A stretch of DNA of 64,000 bases from Actinernus sp. WN-2022 (Eukaryota > Cnidaria > Anthozoa > Actiniaria > Actinernidae), in the NCBI GenBank assembly GCA_030867875.1, contig JAOWCC010000190.1, positions 90,349-154,348 of the forward strand, written 5' to 3'. The position numbers were made by a program, and so were the translations under genes. The notes under the pieces were generated by a model. That model saw only the letters and a program-made list of their open reading frames with translations. It had not been told where the DNA came from and did no database searches. This document shows positions 49,745 through 63,843 of the stretch, one piece after another. How positions within the stretch are numbered: the first letter of the stretch is position 1; each line of letters begins with the position of its first letter.

Positions 49745-51300
49745 GTATTTATTTATTTGTTATTTTTTTATACATTTCTTTATGTATTTCTATTTCTTTT
49801 TATTAATTTCTATTGATTGATTTATTTTGTTCATGATGGGCCAGTATGACGCAGGATGATGCAGGATGATGCAGGATGATGCAGGATGAGGCAGGATGAT
49901 GCAGGATGATGCAGGATGATGCAGGATGATGCAGGATGATGCAGTATGATGCAGGATGATGCAGGATGATGCAGGATGATGCAGGATGATGCAGGATGAT
50001 GCCGGATGATGCAGGATGATGCAGCATGATGCAGGATGACGCAGGATGATGCAGGATGATGCAGGATGATGTAGGATAATGTAGGATGAAAGAGGAGGAT
50101 GTGTCGTATTTATTTATTTGTTAATTTTTTATACATTTCTTTATGTATTTCTATTTCTTTTTATTAATTTCTATTTATTTATTTATTTTGTTCATGATGG
50201 GCCAGTATGACGCAGGATGATGCAGGATGATGCAGGATGATGCAGGATGATGCAGGGTGATGCAGGATGATGCAGGATGATCAAGGATGATGCAGGAGGA
50301 TGCAGGATGATGCAGGAGGATGCAGGATGATGCAGGATGATGCAGGATGATGCAGGATGATGCAGGATGAAAGAGGAGGATGCATTGTATTTTTATTTTT
50401 TTATTTTTTTTATACATTTCTTTATGTATATCTATTTCTTTTTATTAATTTATATTTATTTATTTATTTTGTCCATGATGGGCCAGTATGAAGCAGGATG
50501 ATGGAGGATGACACAGACTGATGCAGGATGATGCAGGATGATGCAGGATGATGCAGGATGATGCAGGATGATGCAGGATGATGCAGGATGATGCACGATA
50601 ATGCACGATAATGTAGGATGAAAGAGTAGGATGCATTTTTTTTTTATACATTTCTTTATGTATATCTATTTCTTTTTATTAATTTATATTTATTTATTTA
50701 TTTTGTTCATGATGGGCCAGTATGACGCAGGATGATGCAGGATGATGCAGGATGATGCAGGATGAGGCAGGATGATGCAGATGAGGCAGGATGATGCAGG
50801 ATGATGCAGGATGATGCAGGATGATGCAGGATGACGCAGGATGATGCAGGATGATGCAGGATGATGCAGGATGATGCAGGATGATGCAGGATGATGCAGG
50901 ATGATGCAGGATGATGCAGGATGATGCAGGATGATGCAGCAAGATGCAGGATGATGCAGGATGATGCAGGATGATGCAGGATGATGCAGGATGATGCAGG
51001 ATGATGCAGGATGATGCAGGATGATGCAGGATGATGCAGGGTGATGCAGGATGATGCAGGATGATGCAGGATGATGCAGGATGATGCAGGATGATGCAGG
51101 ATGATGCAGGATGATGCAGGATGATGCAGGATGATGCAGGATGATGCAGGATGAGGCAGGATGATGCAGGATGACGCAGGATGATGCAGGATGACGCAGG
51201 ATGATGCAGCATGACGCAGGATGACGCAGGATGACGCAGGATGATGCAGGATGATGCAGGATGATGTAGGATCATGTAGGATGAAAGAGGAGGATGTGTC
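49745..51300 (+). repeat. B(gattgattta) - A - D - C units
   Basis: Spacers begin near 49745, 50106, 50387 and 50635. The section up to about 50650 recurs near 53461-54345 at +3696 to +3716 and matches 31536-32180 at -18207. The array after 50635 (50720-51300) lacks one G near 50780 (gcagatgaggc), has gcagcaagatg, and ends gtaggatcatg. Confidence 0.8.
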
Positions 51301-53801
51301 GTATTTATTTATTTGTTATTTTTTTATACATTTCTTTATGTATTTCTATTTCTTTTTATTAATTACTATTTATTTATTTATTTTGTTCATGATGGGCCAG
51401 TATGACGCAGGATGACGCAGGATGATGCAGGATGATGCAGGATGATGCAGGATGATGCAGGATGATGCAGGATGATGCAGGATGATGCAGGATGATGCAG
51501 GATGATGCAGGATGATGCAGGATGATGCACGATAATGCACGATAATGTAGGATGAAAGAGGAGGATGCGTTGTATTTTTATTTTTTTATTTTTTTATACA
51601 TTTCTTTATGTATATCTATTTCTTTTTATTAATTTCTATTTATTTATTTATTTTGTCCATGATGGGCCAGTATGAAGCAGGGTGATGGAGGCTGACGCAG
51701 ACTGATGCAGGATGATGCAAGATGATGCAGGATGATGCAGGATGATGCAGGATGATGCAGGATGATGCAGGATGATGCAGGATGATGCAGGATGATGCAG
51801 GATGATGCAGGATGATGCAGGATGATGCAGGATGATGCAGGATGATGCAGGATGATGCAGGATGATGCAGGATGATGCAGGATGATGCAGGATGATGCAG
51901 GATGATGCAGGATGATGCAGGATGATGCAGGATGATGCAGGATGATGCACGATTATGTAGGATGAAAGAGGAGGATGAGTTGTATTTATTTATTTGTTAA
52001 TTTTTTATACATTTCTTTATGTATTTCTATTTCTTTTTATTAATTTCTATTGATTTATTTATTTTGTTCATGATGGGCCAGTATGACGCAGACTGATGCA
52101 GGATGATGCAGGATGATGCAGGATGATGCAGGATGAGGCAGGATGATGCAGGATGATGCAGGATGACGCAGGATGATGCCCGATGATGTAGGATGAAAGA
52201 GGAGGATGCGTTGTATTTATTTATTTGTTTATTTTTTATACATTTCTTTATGTATATCTATTTATTTTTATTAATTTCTATTGATTGATTTATTTTGTTC
52301 ATGATCGGCCAGTATGAAGCAGGATGATGGAGGATGACGCAGACCGATGCAGGATGATGCAGGATGATGCAGGATGATGCAGGATGATGCAGGATGATGC
52401 AGGATGATGCAGGATGATGCAGGATGATGCAGGATTATGCAGGATGATGCAGGATTATGCAGGATGATGCAGGATGATGCAGGATGATGGAGGATGACGC
52501 AGACTGATGCAGGATGATGCAGGATGATGCAGGATGATGCAGGATGATGCAGGATGATGCAGGATGATGCAGGATGATGCAGGATGATGCAGGATGAGGC
52601 AGGATGATGCAGGATGATGCAGGATGATGCAGGATGATGCAGGATGATGCACGATGATGTAGGATGAAAGAGGAGGATGAGTTGTATTTATTTATTTGTT
52701 ATTTTTTTATACATTTCTTTATGTATTTCTATTTCTTTTTATTAATTTCTATTGATTTATTTATTTTGTTCATGATGGGCCAGTATGAAGCAGGATGATG
52801 GAGGATGACGCAGACTGATGCAGGATGATGCAGGATGATGCAGGATGATGCAGGATGATGCAGGATGATGCAGGATGATGCAGGATGATGCCGGATGATG
52901 CAGGATGATGCAGGATGATGCAGCATGATGCAGGATGACGCAGGATGATGCAGGATGATGCAGGATGATGTAGGATGATGCAGGATGATGCAGGATGATG
53001 CAGGATGATGCAGGATGAAGCAGGATGATGCAGGATGATGCAGGATGATGCAGGATGATGCAGGATGATGCAGGATGATGCAGGATGATGCACGATAATG
53101 CACGATAATGTAGGATGAAAGAGTAGGATGCATTTTTTTTTTTTATACATTTCTTTATGTATATCTATTTCTTTTTATTAATTTATATTTATTTATTTAT
53201 TTTGTTCATGATGGGCCAGTATGACGCAGGATGATGCAGGATGATGCAGGATGATGCAGGATGAGGCAGGATGATGCAGGATGAGGCAGGATGATGCAGG
53301 ATGATGCAGGATGATGCAGGATGATGCAGGATTATGCAGGATGATGCAGGATGATGCAGGATGATGTAGGATGAAGCAGGATGATGCAGGATGATGCAGG
53401 ATGATGCACGATGATGCAGGATGATGCACGATGATGGAGGATGAAAGAGGAGGATGAGTTGTATTTATTTATTTGTTATTTTTTTATACATTTCTTTATG
53501 TATTTCTATTTCTTTTTATTAATTTCTATTGATTGATTTATTTTGTTCATGATGGGCCAGTATGACGCAGGATGATGCAGGATGATGCAGGATGATGCAG
53601 GATGAGGCAGGATGATGCAGGATGATGCAGGATGATGCAGTATGATGCAGGATGATGCAGGATGATGCAGGATGATGCAGGATGATGCAGGATGATGCCG
53701 GATGATGCAGGATGATGCAGCATGATGCAGGATGACGCAGGATGATGCAGGATGATGCAGGATGATGTAGGATAATGTAGGATGAAAGAGGAGGATGTGT
53801 C
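51301..53801 (+). repeat. Class-E higher-order repeat, copy 4 (2501 bp)
   Basis: Spacers begin at 51301 (A'), near 51571 (D), 51979 (B-like), 52213 (E), 52684 (B), 53132 (C) and 53461 (B with gattgattta). The order equals the copy at 18014. The D array here begins with gggtgatggagg, and the last array has two fewer decamers before its gcagtatg variant than the related array near 49931, which explains the 20-bp offset change from 3716 to 3696. Confidence 0.85.
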
Positions 53802-55098
53802 GTATTTATTTATTTGTTAATTTTTTATACATTTCTTTATGTATTTCTATTTCTTTTTATTAATTTCTATTTATTTATTTATTTTGTTCATGATGGGCCA
53901 GTATGACGCAGGATGATGCAGGATGATGCAGGATGATGCAGGATGATGCAGGGTGATGCAGGATGATGCAGGATGATCAAGGATGATGCAGGAGGATGCA
54001 GGATGATGCAGGAGGATGCAGGATGATGCAGGATGATGCAGGATGATGCAGGATGATGCAGGATGAAAGAGGAGGATGCATTGTATTTTTATTTTTTTAT
54101 TTTTTTTATACATTTCTTTATGTATATCTATTTCTTTTTATTAATTTATATTTATTTATTTATTTTGTCCATGATGGGCCAGTATGAAGCAGGATGATGG
54201 AGGATGACACAGACTGATGCAGGATGATGCAGGATGATGCAGGATGATGCAGGATGATGCAGGATGATGCAGGATGATGCAGGATGATGCACGATAATGC
54301 ACGATAATGTAGGATGAAAGAGTAGGATGCATTTTTTTTTTATACATTTCTTTATGTATATCTATTTCTTTTTATTAATTTATATTTATTTATTTATTTT
54401 GTTCATGATGGGCCAGTATGACGCAGGATGATGCAGGATGATGCAGGATGATGCAGGATGAGGCAGGATGATGCAGGATGAGGCAGGATGATGCAGGATG
54501 AGGCAGGATGATGCAGGATGATGCAGGATGATGCAGGATGATGCAGGATGATGCAGGATGATGCAGGATGATGCAGGATGATGCAGGATGATGCAGGAAG
54601 ATGCAGCATGATGCAGGATGATGCAGGATGATGCAGGATGATGCAGGATGATGCAGGATGATGCAGGATGATGCAGGATGATGCAGGATGATGCAGGGTG
54701 ATGCAGGATGATGCAGGATGATGCACGATGATGCACGATGATGTAGGATGAAAGAGGAGGATGAGTTGTATTTATTTATTTGTTATTTTTTTATACATTT
54801 CTTTATGTATTTCTATTTCTTTTTATTAATTTCTATTTATTTATTTATTTTGTTCATGATGGGCCAGTATGACGCAGACTGATGCAGGATGATGCAGGAT
54901 GATGCAGGATGATGCAGGATGATGCAGGATGATGCAGGATGATGCAGGATGATGCAGGATGATGCAGGATGATGCAGGATGAAGCAGGATGATGCAGGAT
55001 GATGCAGGATGATGCAGGATGATGCAGGATGATGCAGGATGATGCAGGATGATGCAGGATGATGCACGATGATGTAGGATGAAAGAGGAGGATGAGTT
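53802..55098 (+). repeat. A - D - C - B units bridging to the right-hand repeat
   Basis: Spacers begin at 53802, near 54082, 54331 and 54767. The C-class array (54420-54766) has three gaggc, then aggaagatgc followed at once by gcagcatg, and ends with a cacgatgatg pair. This array type starts the 1.44-kb repeat family to the right. Confidence 0.78.
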
Positions 55099-56534
55099 GT
55101 ATTTATTTATTTGTTATTCTTTTATACATTTCTTTATGTATTTCTATTTCTTTTAATTAATTTCTATTGATTTATTTATTTTGTTCATGATGGGCCAGTA
55201 TGAAGCAGACTGATGCAGGATGATGCAGGATGATGCAAGATGATGCAGGATGATGCAGGATGAAGCAGGATGATGCAGGATGATGCAGGATGATGCAGGA
55301 TGATGCAGGATGATGCAGGATGATGCAGGATGATGCACGATAATGCACGATAATGTAGGATGAAAGAGGAGGATGCGTTGTATTTTTATTTTTTTATTTT
55401 TTTATACATTTCTTTATGTATATCTATTTCTTTTGATTAATTTCTCTTTATTTATTTATTTTGTCCATGATGGGCCAGTATGAAGCAGGATGATGGAGGA
55501 TGACGCAGACTGATGCAGGATGATGCAGGATGATGCAGGATGATGCAGGATGATGCAGGATGATGCAGGATGATGCTGGATGATGCACGATAATGCACGA
55601 TAATGTAGGATGAAAGAGTAGGATGCATTTTTTTTTTATACATTTCTTTATGTATATCTATTTCTTTTTATTAATTTATATTTATTTATTTATTTTGTTC
55701 ATGATGGGCCAGTATGACGCAGGATGATGCAGGATGATGCAGGATGATGCAGGATGAGGCAGGATGATGCAGGATGAGGCAGGATGATGCAGGATGATGC
55801 AGGATGATGCAGGATGATGCAGGATGATGCAGGATGATGCAGGATGATGCAGGATGATGCAGGATGATGCAGGATGATGCAGGATGATGCAGGAAGATGC
55901 AGCATCATTAAGGATGATGCAGGATGATGCAGGATGATGCAGGATGATGCAGGATGATGCAGGATGATGCAGGGTGATGCAGGATGATGCAGGATGATGC
56001 ACGATGATGCACGATGATGTAGGATGAAAGAGGAGGATGAGTTGTATTTATTTATTTGTTAATTTTTTATACATTTCTTTATGTATTTCTATTTCTTTTT
56101 ATTAATTTCTATTTATTTATTTATTTTGTTCATGATGGGCCAGTATGACGCAGACTGATGCAGGATGATGCAGGATGATGCAGGATGATGCAGGATGATG
56201 CAGGATGATGCAGGATGATGCAGGATGATGCAGGATGATGCAGGATGATGCAGGATGATGCAGGATGATGCAGGATGATGCAGGATGATGCAGGATGATG
56301 CAGGATGATGCAGGATGATACAGGATGATGCAGGATGATGCAGGATGATGCAGGATGATGCAGGATGAAGCAGGATGATGCAGGATGATGCAGGATGATG
56401 CAGGATGATGCAGGATGATGCAGGATGATGCAGGATGAAGCAGGATGATGCAGGATGGTGCAGGATGATGCAGGATGATGCAGGATGATGCAGGATGATG
56501 CACGATGATGTAGGATGAAAGAGGAGGATGAGTT
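55099..56534 (+). repeat. Four-spacer higher-order repeat, copy 1 (1436 bp)
   Basis: Spacers begin at 55099 (with gttattcttttatac and ttttaattaatttc), near 55379 (D, ttttgattaa and ttctcttta), 55628 (C) and 56044 (gagttg lead, gacgcagac start). The array after 55628 has gcagcatcattaagg near 55901, a disturbed decamer. The last array carries gatacagg, gaagc and gatggtgc variants. Confidence 0.87.
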
Positions 56535-58050
56535 GTATTTATTTATTTGTTATTCTTTTATACATTTCTTTATGTATTTCTATTTCTTTTAATTAATTTC
56601 TATTGATTTATTTATTTTGTTCATGATGGGCCAGTATGAAGCAGACTGATGCAGGATGATGCAGGATGATGCAAGATGATGCAGGATGATGCAGGATGAA
56701 GCAGGATGATGCAGGATGATGCAGGATGATGCAGGATGATGCAGGATGATGCAGGATGATGCAGGATGATGCACGATAATGCACGATAATGTAGGATGAA
56801 AGAGGAGGATGCGTTGTATTTTTATTTTTTTATTTTTTTATACATTTCTTTATGTATATCTATTTCTTTTGATTAATTTCTCTTTATTTATTTATTTTGT
56901 CCATGATGGGCCAGTATGAAGCAGGATGATGGAGGATGACGCAGACTGATGCAGGATGATGCAGGATGATGCAGGATGATGCAGGATGATGCAGGATGAT
57001 GCAGGATGATGCTGGATGATGCACGATAATGCACGATAATGTAGGATGAAAGAGTAGGATGCATTTTTTTTTTATACATTTCTTTATGTATATCTATTTC
57101 TTTTTATTAATTTATATTTATTTATTTATTTTGTTCATGATGGGCCAGTATGACGCAGGATGATGCAGGATGATGCAGGATGATGCAGGATGAGGCAGGA
57201 TGATGCAGGATGAGGCAGGATGATGCAGGATGATGCAGGATGATGCAGGATGATGCAGGATGATGCAGGATGATGCAGGATGATGCAGGATGATGCAGGA
57301 TGATGCAGGATGATGCAGGATGATGCAGGATGATGCAGGAAGATGCAGCATGATGCAGGATGATGCAGGATGATGCAGGATGATGCAGGATGATGCAGGA
57401 TGATGCAGAATGATGCAGGATGATGCAGGGTGATGCAGGATGATGCAGGATGATGCACGATGATGCACGATGATGTAGGATGAAAGAGGAGGATGAGTTG
57501 TATTTATTTATTTGTTAATTTTTTATACATTTCTTTATGTATTTCTATTTCTTTTTATTAATTTCTATTTATTTATTTATTTTGTTCATGATGGGCCAGT
57601 ATGACGCAGACTGATGCAGGATGATGCAGGATGATGCAGGATGATGCAGGATGATGCAGGATGATGCAGGATGATGCAGGATGATGCAGGATGATGCAGG
57701 ATGATGCAGGATGATGCAGGATGATGCAGGATGATGCAGGATGATGCAGGATGATGCAGGATGATGCAGGATGATGCAGGATGATGCAGGATGATGCAGG
57801 ATGATGCAGGATGATGCAGGATGATGCAGGATGATGCAGGATGATGCAGGATGATGCAGGATGATGCAGGATGATGCAGGATGAAGCAGGATGATGCAGG
57901 ATGATGCAGGATGGTGCAGGATGATGCAGGATGATGCAGGATGATGCAGGATGAAGCAGGATGATGCAGGATGGTGCAGGATGATGCAGGATGATGCAGG
58001 ATGATGCAGGATGATGCACGATGATGTAGGATGAAAGAGGAGGATGAGTT
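56535..58050 (+). repeat. Four-spacer higher-order repeat, copy 2 (1516 bp)
   Basis: Spacers begin at 56535, near 56816, 57063 and 57500 in the same class order as copy 1. The unit is longer by 80 bp, eight whole decamers, spread over the last two arrays. It has gatggtgc twice in the last array, next to a duplicated gaagc, so the gain involved a local block of decamers. Confidence 0.87.
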
Positions 58051-59526
58051 GTATTTATTTATTTGTTATTCTTTTATACATTTCTTTATATATTTCTATT
58101 TCTTTTAATTAATTTCTATTGATTTATTTATTTTGTTCATGATGGGCCAGTATGAAGCAGACTGATGCAGGATGATGCAGGATGATGCAAGATGATGCAG
58201 GATGATGCAGGATGAAGCAGGATGATGCAGGATGATGCAGGATGATGCAGGATGATGCAGGATGATGCAGGATGATGCAGGATGATGCACGATAATGCAC
58301 GATAATGTAGGATGAAAGAGGAGGATGCGTTGTATTTTTATTTTTTTATTTTTTTATACATTTCTTTATGTATATCTATTTCTTTTTATTAATTTCTCTT
58401 TATTTATTTATTTTGTCCATGATGGGCCAGTATGAAGCAGGATGATGGAGGATGACGCAGACTGATGCAGGATGATGCAGGATGATGCAGGATGATGCAG
58501 GATGATGCAGGATGATGCAGGATGATGCAGGATGATGCCGGATGATGTAGGATAATGTAGGATGAAAGAGGAGGATGTGTCGTATTTATTTATTTGTTAA
58601 TTTTTTATACATTTCTTTATGTATTTCTATTTCTTTTTATTAATTTCTATTTATTTATTTATTTTGTTCATGATGGGCCAGTATGACGCAGGATGATGCA
58701 GGATGATGCAGGATGATGCAGGGTGATGCAGGATGATGCAGGATGATCAAGGATGATGCAGGAGGATGCAGGATGATGCAGGAGGATGCAGGATGATGCA
58801 GGATGATGCAGGATGATGCAGGATGATGCAGGATGAAGCAGGATGATGCAGGATGATGCAGGATGATGCAGGATGATGCAGGATGATGCAGGATGATGCA
58901 GGATGATGCACGATAATGCACGATAATGTAGGATGAAAGAGTAGGATGCATTTTTTTTTTATACATTTCTTTATGTATATCTATTTCTTTTTATTAATTT
59001 ATATTTATTTATTTATTTTGTTCATGATGGGCCAGTATGACGCAGGATGATGCAGGATGATGCAGGATGATGCAGGATGAGGCAGGATGATGCAGAATGA
59101 GGCAGGATGATGCAGGATGATGCAGGATGATGCAGGATGATGCAGGATGATGCAGGATGATGCAGGATGATGCAGGATGATGCAGGATGATGCAGGATGA
59201 TGCAGGATGATGCAGGATGATGCAGGATGATGCAGGAAGATGCAGGATGATGCAGGATGATGCAGGATGATGCAGGATGATGCAGGATGATGCAGGATGA
59301 TGCAGGATGATGCAGGATGATGCAGGATGATGCAGGGTGATGCAGGATGATGCAGGATGATGCAGGATGATGCAGGCTGATGCAGGATGATGCAGGATGA
59401 TGCAGGATGATGCAGGATGATGCAGGATGATGCAGGATGATGCAGGATGATGCAGGATGATGCAGGATGATGCAGGATGATGCAGGATGATGCACGATGA
59501 TGTAGGATTAAAGAGGAGGATGAGTT
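58051..59526 (+). repeat. Four-spacer higher-order repeat, copy 3 (1476 bp, altered)
   Basis: Spacers begin at 58051, near 58335, 58580 and 58950. The first two match copies 1 and 2 (with tttatatattt in the first core), but the D array then runs through gccgg into a gtaggataatg edge and a class A spacer, followed by a class C unit of the 36.2-kb type. The last array (59037-59526) has gcagaatgagg, ggctg, and a gattaaagagg lead change. Confidence 0.83.
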
Positions 59527-60127
59527 GTATTTATTTATTTGTTATTCTTTTATACATTTCTTTATGTATTTATATTTCTTTTAATTAATTTCTATTGATT
59601 TATTTATTTTGTTCATGATGGGCCAGTATGAAGCAGACTGATGCAGGATGATGCAGGATGATGCAAGATGATGCAGGATGATGCAGGATGAAGCAGGATG
59701 ATGCAGGATGATGCAGGATGATGCAGGATGATGCAGGATGATGCAGGATGATGCAGGATGATGCACGATAATGCACGATAATGTAGGATGAAAGAGGAGG
59801 ATGCGTTGTATTTTTATTTTTTTATTTTTTTATACATTTCTTTATGTATATCTATTTCTTTTTATTAATTTCTCTTTATTTATTTATTTTGTCCATGATG
59901 GGCCAGTATGAAGCAGGATGATGGAGGATGACGCAGACTGATGCAGGATGATGCAGGATGATGCAGGATGATGCAGGATGATGCAGGATGATGCAGGATG
60001 ATGCAGGATGATGCCGGATGATGCAGGATGATGCAGGATGATGCAGCATGATGCAGGATGACGCAGGATGATGCAGGATGATGCAGGATGATGTAGGATA
60101 ATGTAGGATGAAAGAGGAGGATGTGTC
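59527..60127 (+). repeat. Four-spacer higher-order repeat, partial copy 4
   Basis: Spacers begin at 59527 (attcttttatac and ttttaattaatttc markers retained) and near 59809 (D with ttctcttta). The D array continues through gccgg, gcagcatg and gacgc to a gtaggataatg edge, where the next repeat family starts. Confidence 0.83.
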
Positions 60128-61689
60128 GTATTTATTTATTTGTTAATTTTTTATACATTTCTTTATGTATTTCTATTTCTTTTTATTAATTTCTATTTAT
60201 TTATTTATTTTGTTCATGATGGGCCAGTATGACGCAGGATGATGCAGGAAGATGCAGGATGATGCAGGATGATGCAGGATGATGCAGGATGATGCAGGAT
60301 GATGCAGGATGATGCAGGATGATGCAGGATGATGCAGGATGATGCAGGATGATGCAGGATGATGCAGGATGATGCAGGATGATGCAGGATGATGCAGGAT
60401 GATGCAGGATGATGCAGGATGATGCAGGATGATGCAGGATGATGCAGGATGATGCAGGATGATGCAGGATGATGCAGGATGATGCAGGATGATGCAGGAT
60501 GATGCAGGATGATGCAGGATGATGCAGGATGATGCAGGAGGATGCAGGATGATGCACGATAATGCACGATAATGTAGGATGAAATAGGAGGATGCATTGT
60601 ATTTTTATTTTTTATTTTTTTTATACATTTCTTTATGTATATCTATTTATTTTTATTAATTTATATTTATTTATTTATTTTGTCCATGATGGGCCAGTAT
60701 GAAGCAGGATGATGGAGGATGACGCAGACTGATGCAGGATGATGCAGGATGATGCAGGATGATGCAGGATGATGCAGGATGATGCAGGATGATGCAGGAT
60801 GATGCAGGATGATGCAGGATGATGCAGGATGATGCAGGATGATGCAGGATGATGCAGGATGATGCAGGATGATGCAGGATGATGCAGAATGATGCAGGAT
60901 GACGCAGGATGATGCAGGATGACGCAGGATGATGCAGGATGACGCAGGATGATGCAGGATGATGCAGGATGATGCAGGATGATGCAGGATGATGCAGGAT
61001 GATGCAGGATGATGCAGGATGATGCAGGATGATGCAGGATGATGCAGGATGATGCAGGATGATGCAGGATGATGCAGGATGAAGCAGGATGATGCAGGAT
61101 GATGCAGGATGATGCAGGATGATGCAGGATGATGCAGGATGATGCAGGATGATGCACGATAATGCACGATAATGTAGGATGAAAGAGGAGGATGCGTTGT
61201 ATTTTTTTTTTTTATACATTTCTTTATGTATATCTATTTCTTTTTATTAATTTCTATTTATTTATTTATTTTGTCCATGATGGGCCAGTATGAAGCATGA
61301 TGATGGAGGATGACGCAGACTGATGCAGGATGATGCAGGATGATGCAGGATGATGCAGGATGATGCAGGATGATGCAGGATGATGCAGGATGATGCAGGA
61401 TGAAGCAGCGTGATGCAGGATGATGCAGCGTGATGCAGGATGATGCAGGATGATGCAGGATGATGCAGGATGATGCAGGATGATGCAGGATGATGCAGGA
61501 TGATGCAGGATGATGCAGGATGATGCAGGATGATGCAGGATGATGCAGGATGATGCAGCATGATGCAGGATGATGCAGGATGATTCAGGATGATGCAGGA
61601 TGATGCAGCATGATGCAGGATGACGCAGGATGATGCAGGATGATGCAGGATGATGTAGGATAATGTAGGATGAAAGAGGAGGATGTGTC
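60128..61689 (+). repeat. Right-end higher-order repeat, three-spacer form (1562 bp)
   Basis: Spacers begin at 60128 (A), near 60598 (D, gcattg, with gatgaaatagg lead) and 61196 (poly-T, gcgttg, gtccatg). The first array has gcaggaagatg near its start and aggaggatgc near its end. The second carries gcagaatg, three gacgc and a gaagc. The third carries gaagcatgatg, two gcagcgtg, gcagcatg, a gattcagg and a final gacgc. The next two units look derived from this one by loss of the middle spacer. Confidence 0.88.
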
Positions 61690-62782
61690 GTATTTATTTA
61701 TTTGTTAATTTTTTATACATTTCTTTATGTATTTCTATTTCTTTTTATTAATTTCTATTTATTTATTTATTTTGTTCATGATGGGCCAGTATGACGCAGG
61801 ATGATGCAGGAAGATGCAGGATGATGCAGGATGATGCAGGATGATGCAGGATGATGCAGGATGATGCAGGATGATGCAGGATGATGCAGGATGATGCAGG
61901 ATGATGCAGGATGATGCAGGATGATGCAGGATGATGCAGGATGATGCAGGATGATGCAGGATGATGCAGAATGATGCAGGATGATGCAGGATGATGCAGG
62001 ATGACGCAGGATGATGCAGGATGACGCAGGATGATGCAGGATGATGCAGGATGATGCAGGATGATGCAGGATGATGCAGGATGATGCAGGATGATGCAGG
62101 ATGATGCAGGATGATGCAGGATGATGCAGGATGATGCAGGATGATGCAGGATGAAGCAGGATGATGCAGGATGATGCAGGATGATGCAGGATGATGCAGG
62201 ATGATGCAGGATGATGCAGGATGATGCACGATAATGCACGATAATGTAGGATGAAAGAGGAGGATGCGTTGTATTTTTTTTTTTTTATACATTTCTTTAT
62301 GTATATCTATTTCTTTTTATTAATTTCTATTTATTTATTTATTTTGTCCATGATGGGCCAGTATGAAGCATGATGATGGAGGATGACGCAGACTGATGCA
62401 GGATGATGCAGGATGATGCAGGATGATGCAGGATGATGCAGGATGATGCAGGATGATGCAGGATGATGCAGGATGATGCAGGATGAAGCAGCGTGATGCA
62501 GGATGATGCAGCGTGATGCAGGATGATGCAGGATGATGCAGGATGATGCAGGATGATGCAGGATGATGCAGGATGATGCAGGATGATGCAGGATGATGCA
62601 GGATGATGCAGGATGATGCAGGATGATGCAGGATGATGCAGGATGATGCAGCATGATGCAGGATGATGCAGGATGATTCAGGATGATGCAGGATGATGCA
62701 GCATGATGCAGGATGACGCAGGATGATGCAGGATGATGCAGGATGATGTAGGATAATGTAGGATGAAAGAGGAGGATGTGTC
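61690..62782 (+). repeat. Right-end higher-order repeat, two-spacer copy 1 (1093 bp)
   Basis: Spacers begin at 61690 (A) and near 62270 (poly-T, gtccatg). The first array starts with gcaggaagatg like the array at 60228 and ends with gcagaatg, gacgc, gacgc and gaagc like the array after 60598. It is thus a fusion across the lost class D spacer. The second array repeats the gcagcgtg pair and gattcagg markers. Confidence 0.9.
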
Positions 62783-63843
62783 GTATTTATTTATTTGTTA
62801 ATTTTTTATACATTTCTTTATGTATTTCTATTTCTTTTTATTAATTTCTATTTATTTATTTATTTTGTTCATGATGGGCCAGTATGACGCAGGATGATGC
62901 AGGAAGATGCAGGATGATGCAGGATGATGCAGGATGATGCAGGATGATGCAGGATGATGCAGGATGATGCAGGATGATGCAGGATGATGCAGGATGATGC
63001 AGGATGATGCAGGATGATGCAGGATGATGCAGGATGATGCAGGATGATGCAGGATGATGCAGAATGATGCAGGATGATGCAGGATGATGCAGGATGACGC
63101 AGGATGATGCAGGATGACGCAGGATGATGCAGGATGATGCAGGATGATGCAGGATGATGCAGGATGATGCAGGATGATGCAGGATGATGCAGGATGATGC
63201 AGGATGATGCAGGATGATGCAGGATGATGCAGGATGATGCAGGATGATGCAGGATGAAGCAGGATGATGCAGGATGATGCAGGATGATGCAGGATGATGC
63301 AGGATGATGCAGGATGATGCAGGATGATGCACGATAATGCACGATAATGTAGGATGAAGAGGAGGATGCGTTGTATTTTTTTTTTTTATACATTTCTTTA
63401 TGTATATCTATTTCTTTTTATTAATTTCTATTTATTTATTTATTTTGTCCATGATGGGCCAGTATGAAGCATGATGATGGAGGATGACGCAGACTGATGC
63501 AGGATGATGCAGGATGATGCAGGATGATGCAGGATGATGCAGGATGATGCAGGATGATGCAGGATGATGCAGGATGAAGCAGCGTGATGCAGGATGATGC
63601 AGCGTGATGCAGGATGATGCAGGATGATGCAGGATGATGCAGGATGATGCAGGATGATGCAGGATGATGCAGGATGATGCAGGATGATGCAGGATGATGC
63701 AGGATGATGCAGCATGATGCAGGATGATGCAGGATGATTCAGGATGATGCAGGATGATGCAGCATGATGCAGGATGACGCAGGATGATGCAGGATGATGC
63801 AGGATGATGTAGGATAATGTAGGATGAAAGAGGAGGATGTGTC
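62783..63843 (+). repeat. Right-end higher-order repeat, two-spacer copy 2 (1061 bp)
   Basis: Spacers begin at 62783 and near 63373. Markers appear in the same order as in 61690-62782. The 32-bp shorter length is accounted for by about three fewer decamers plus small changes, including a missing A in the lead (gatgaagaggagg near 63354) and a T-run difference. Confidence 0.9.
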
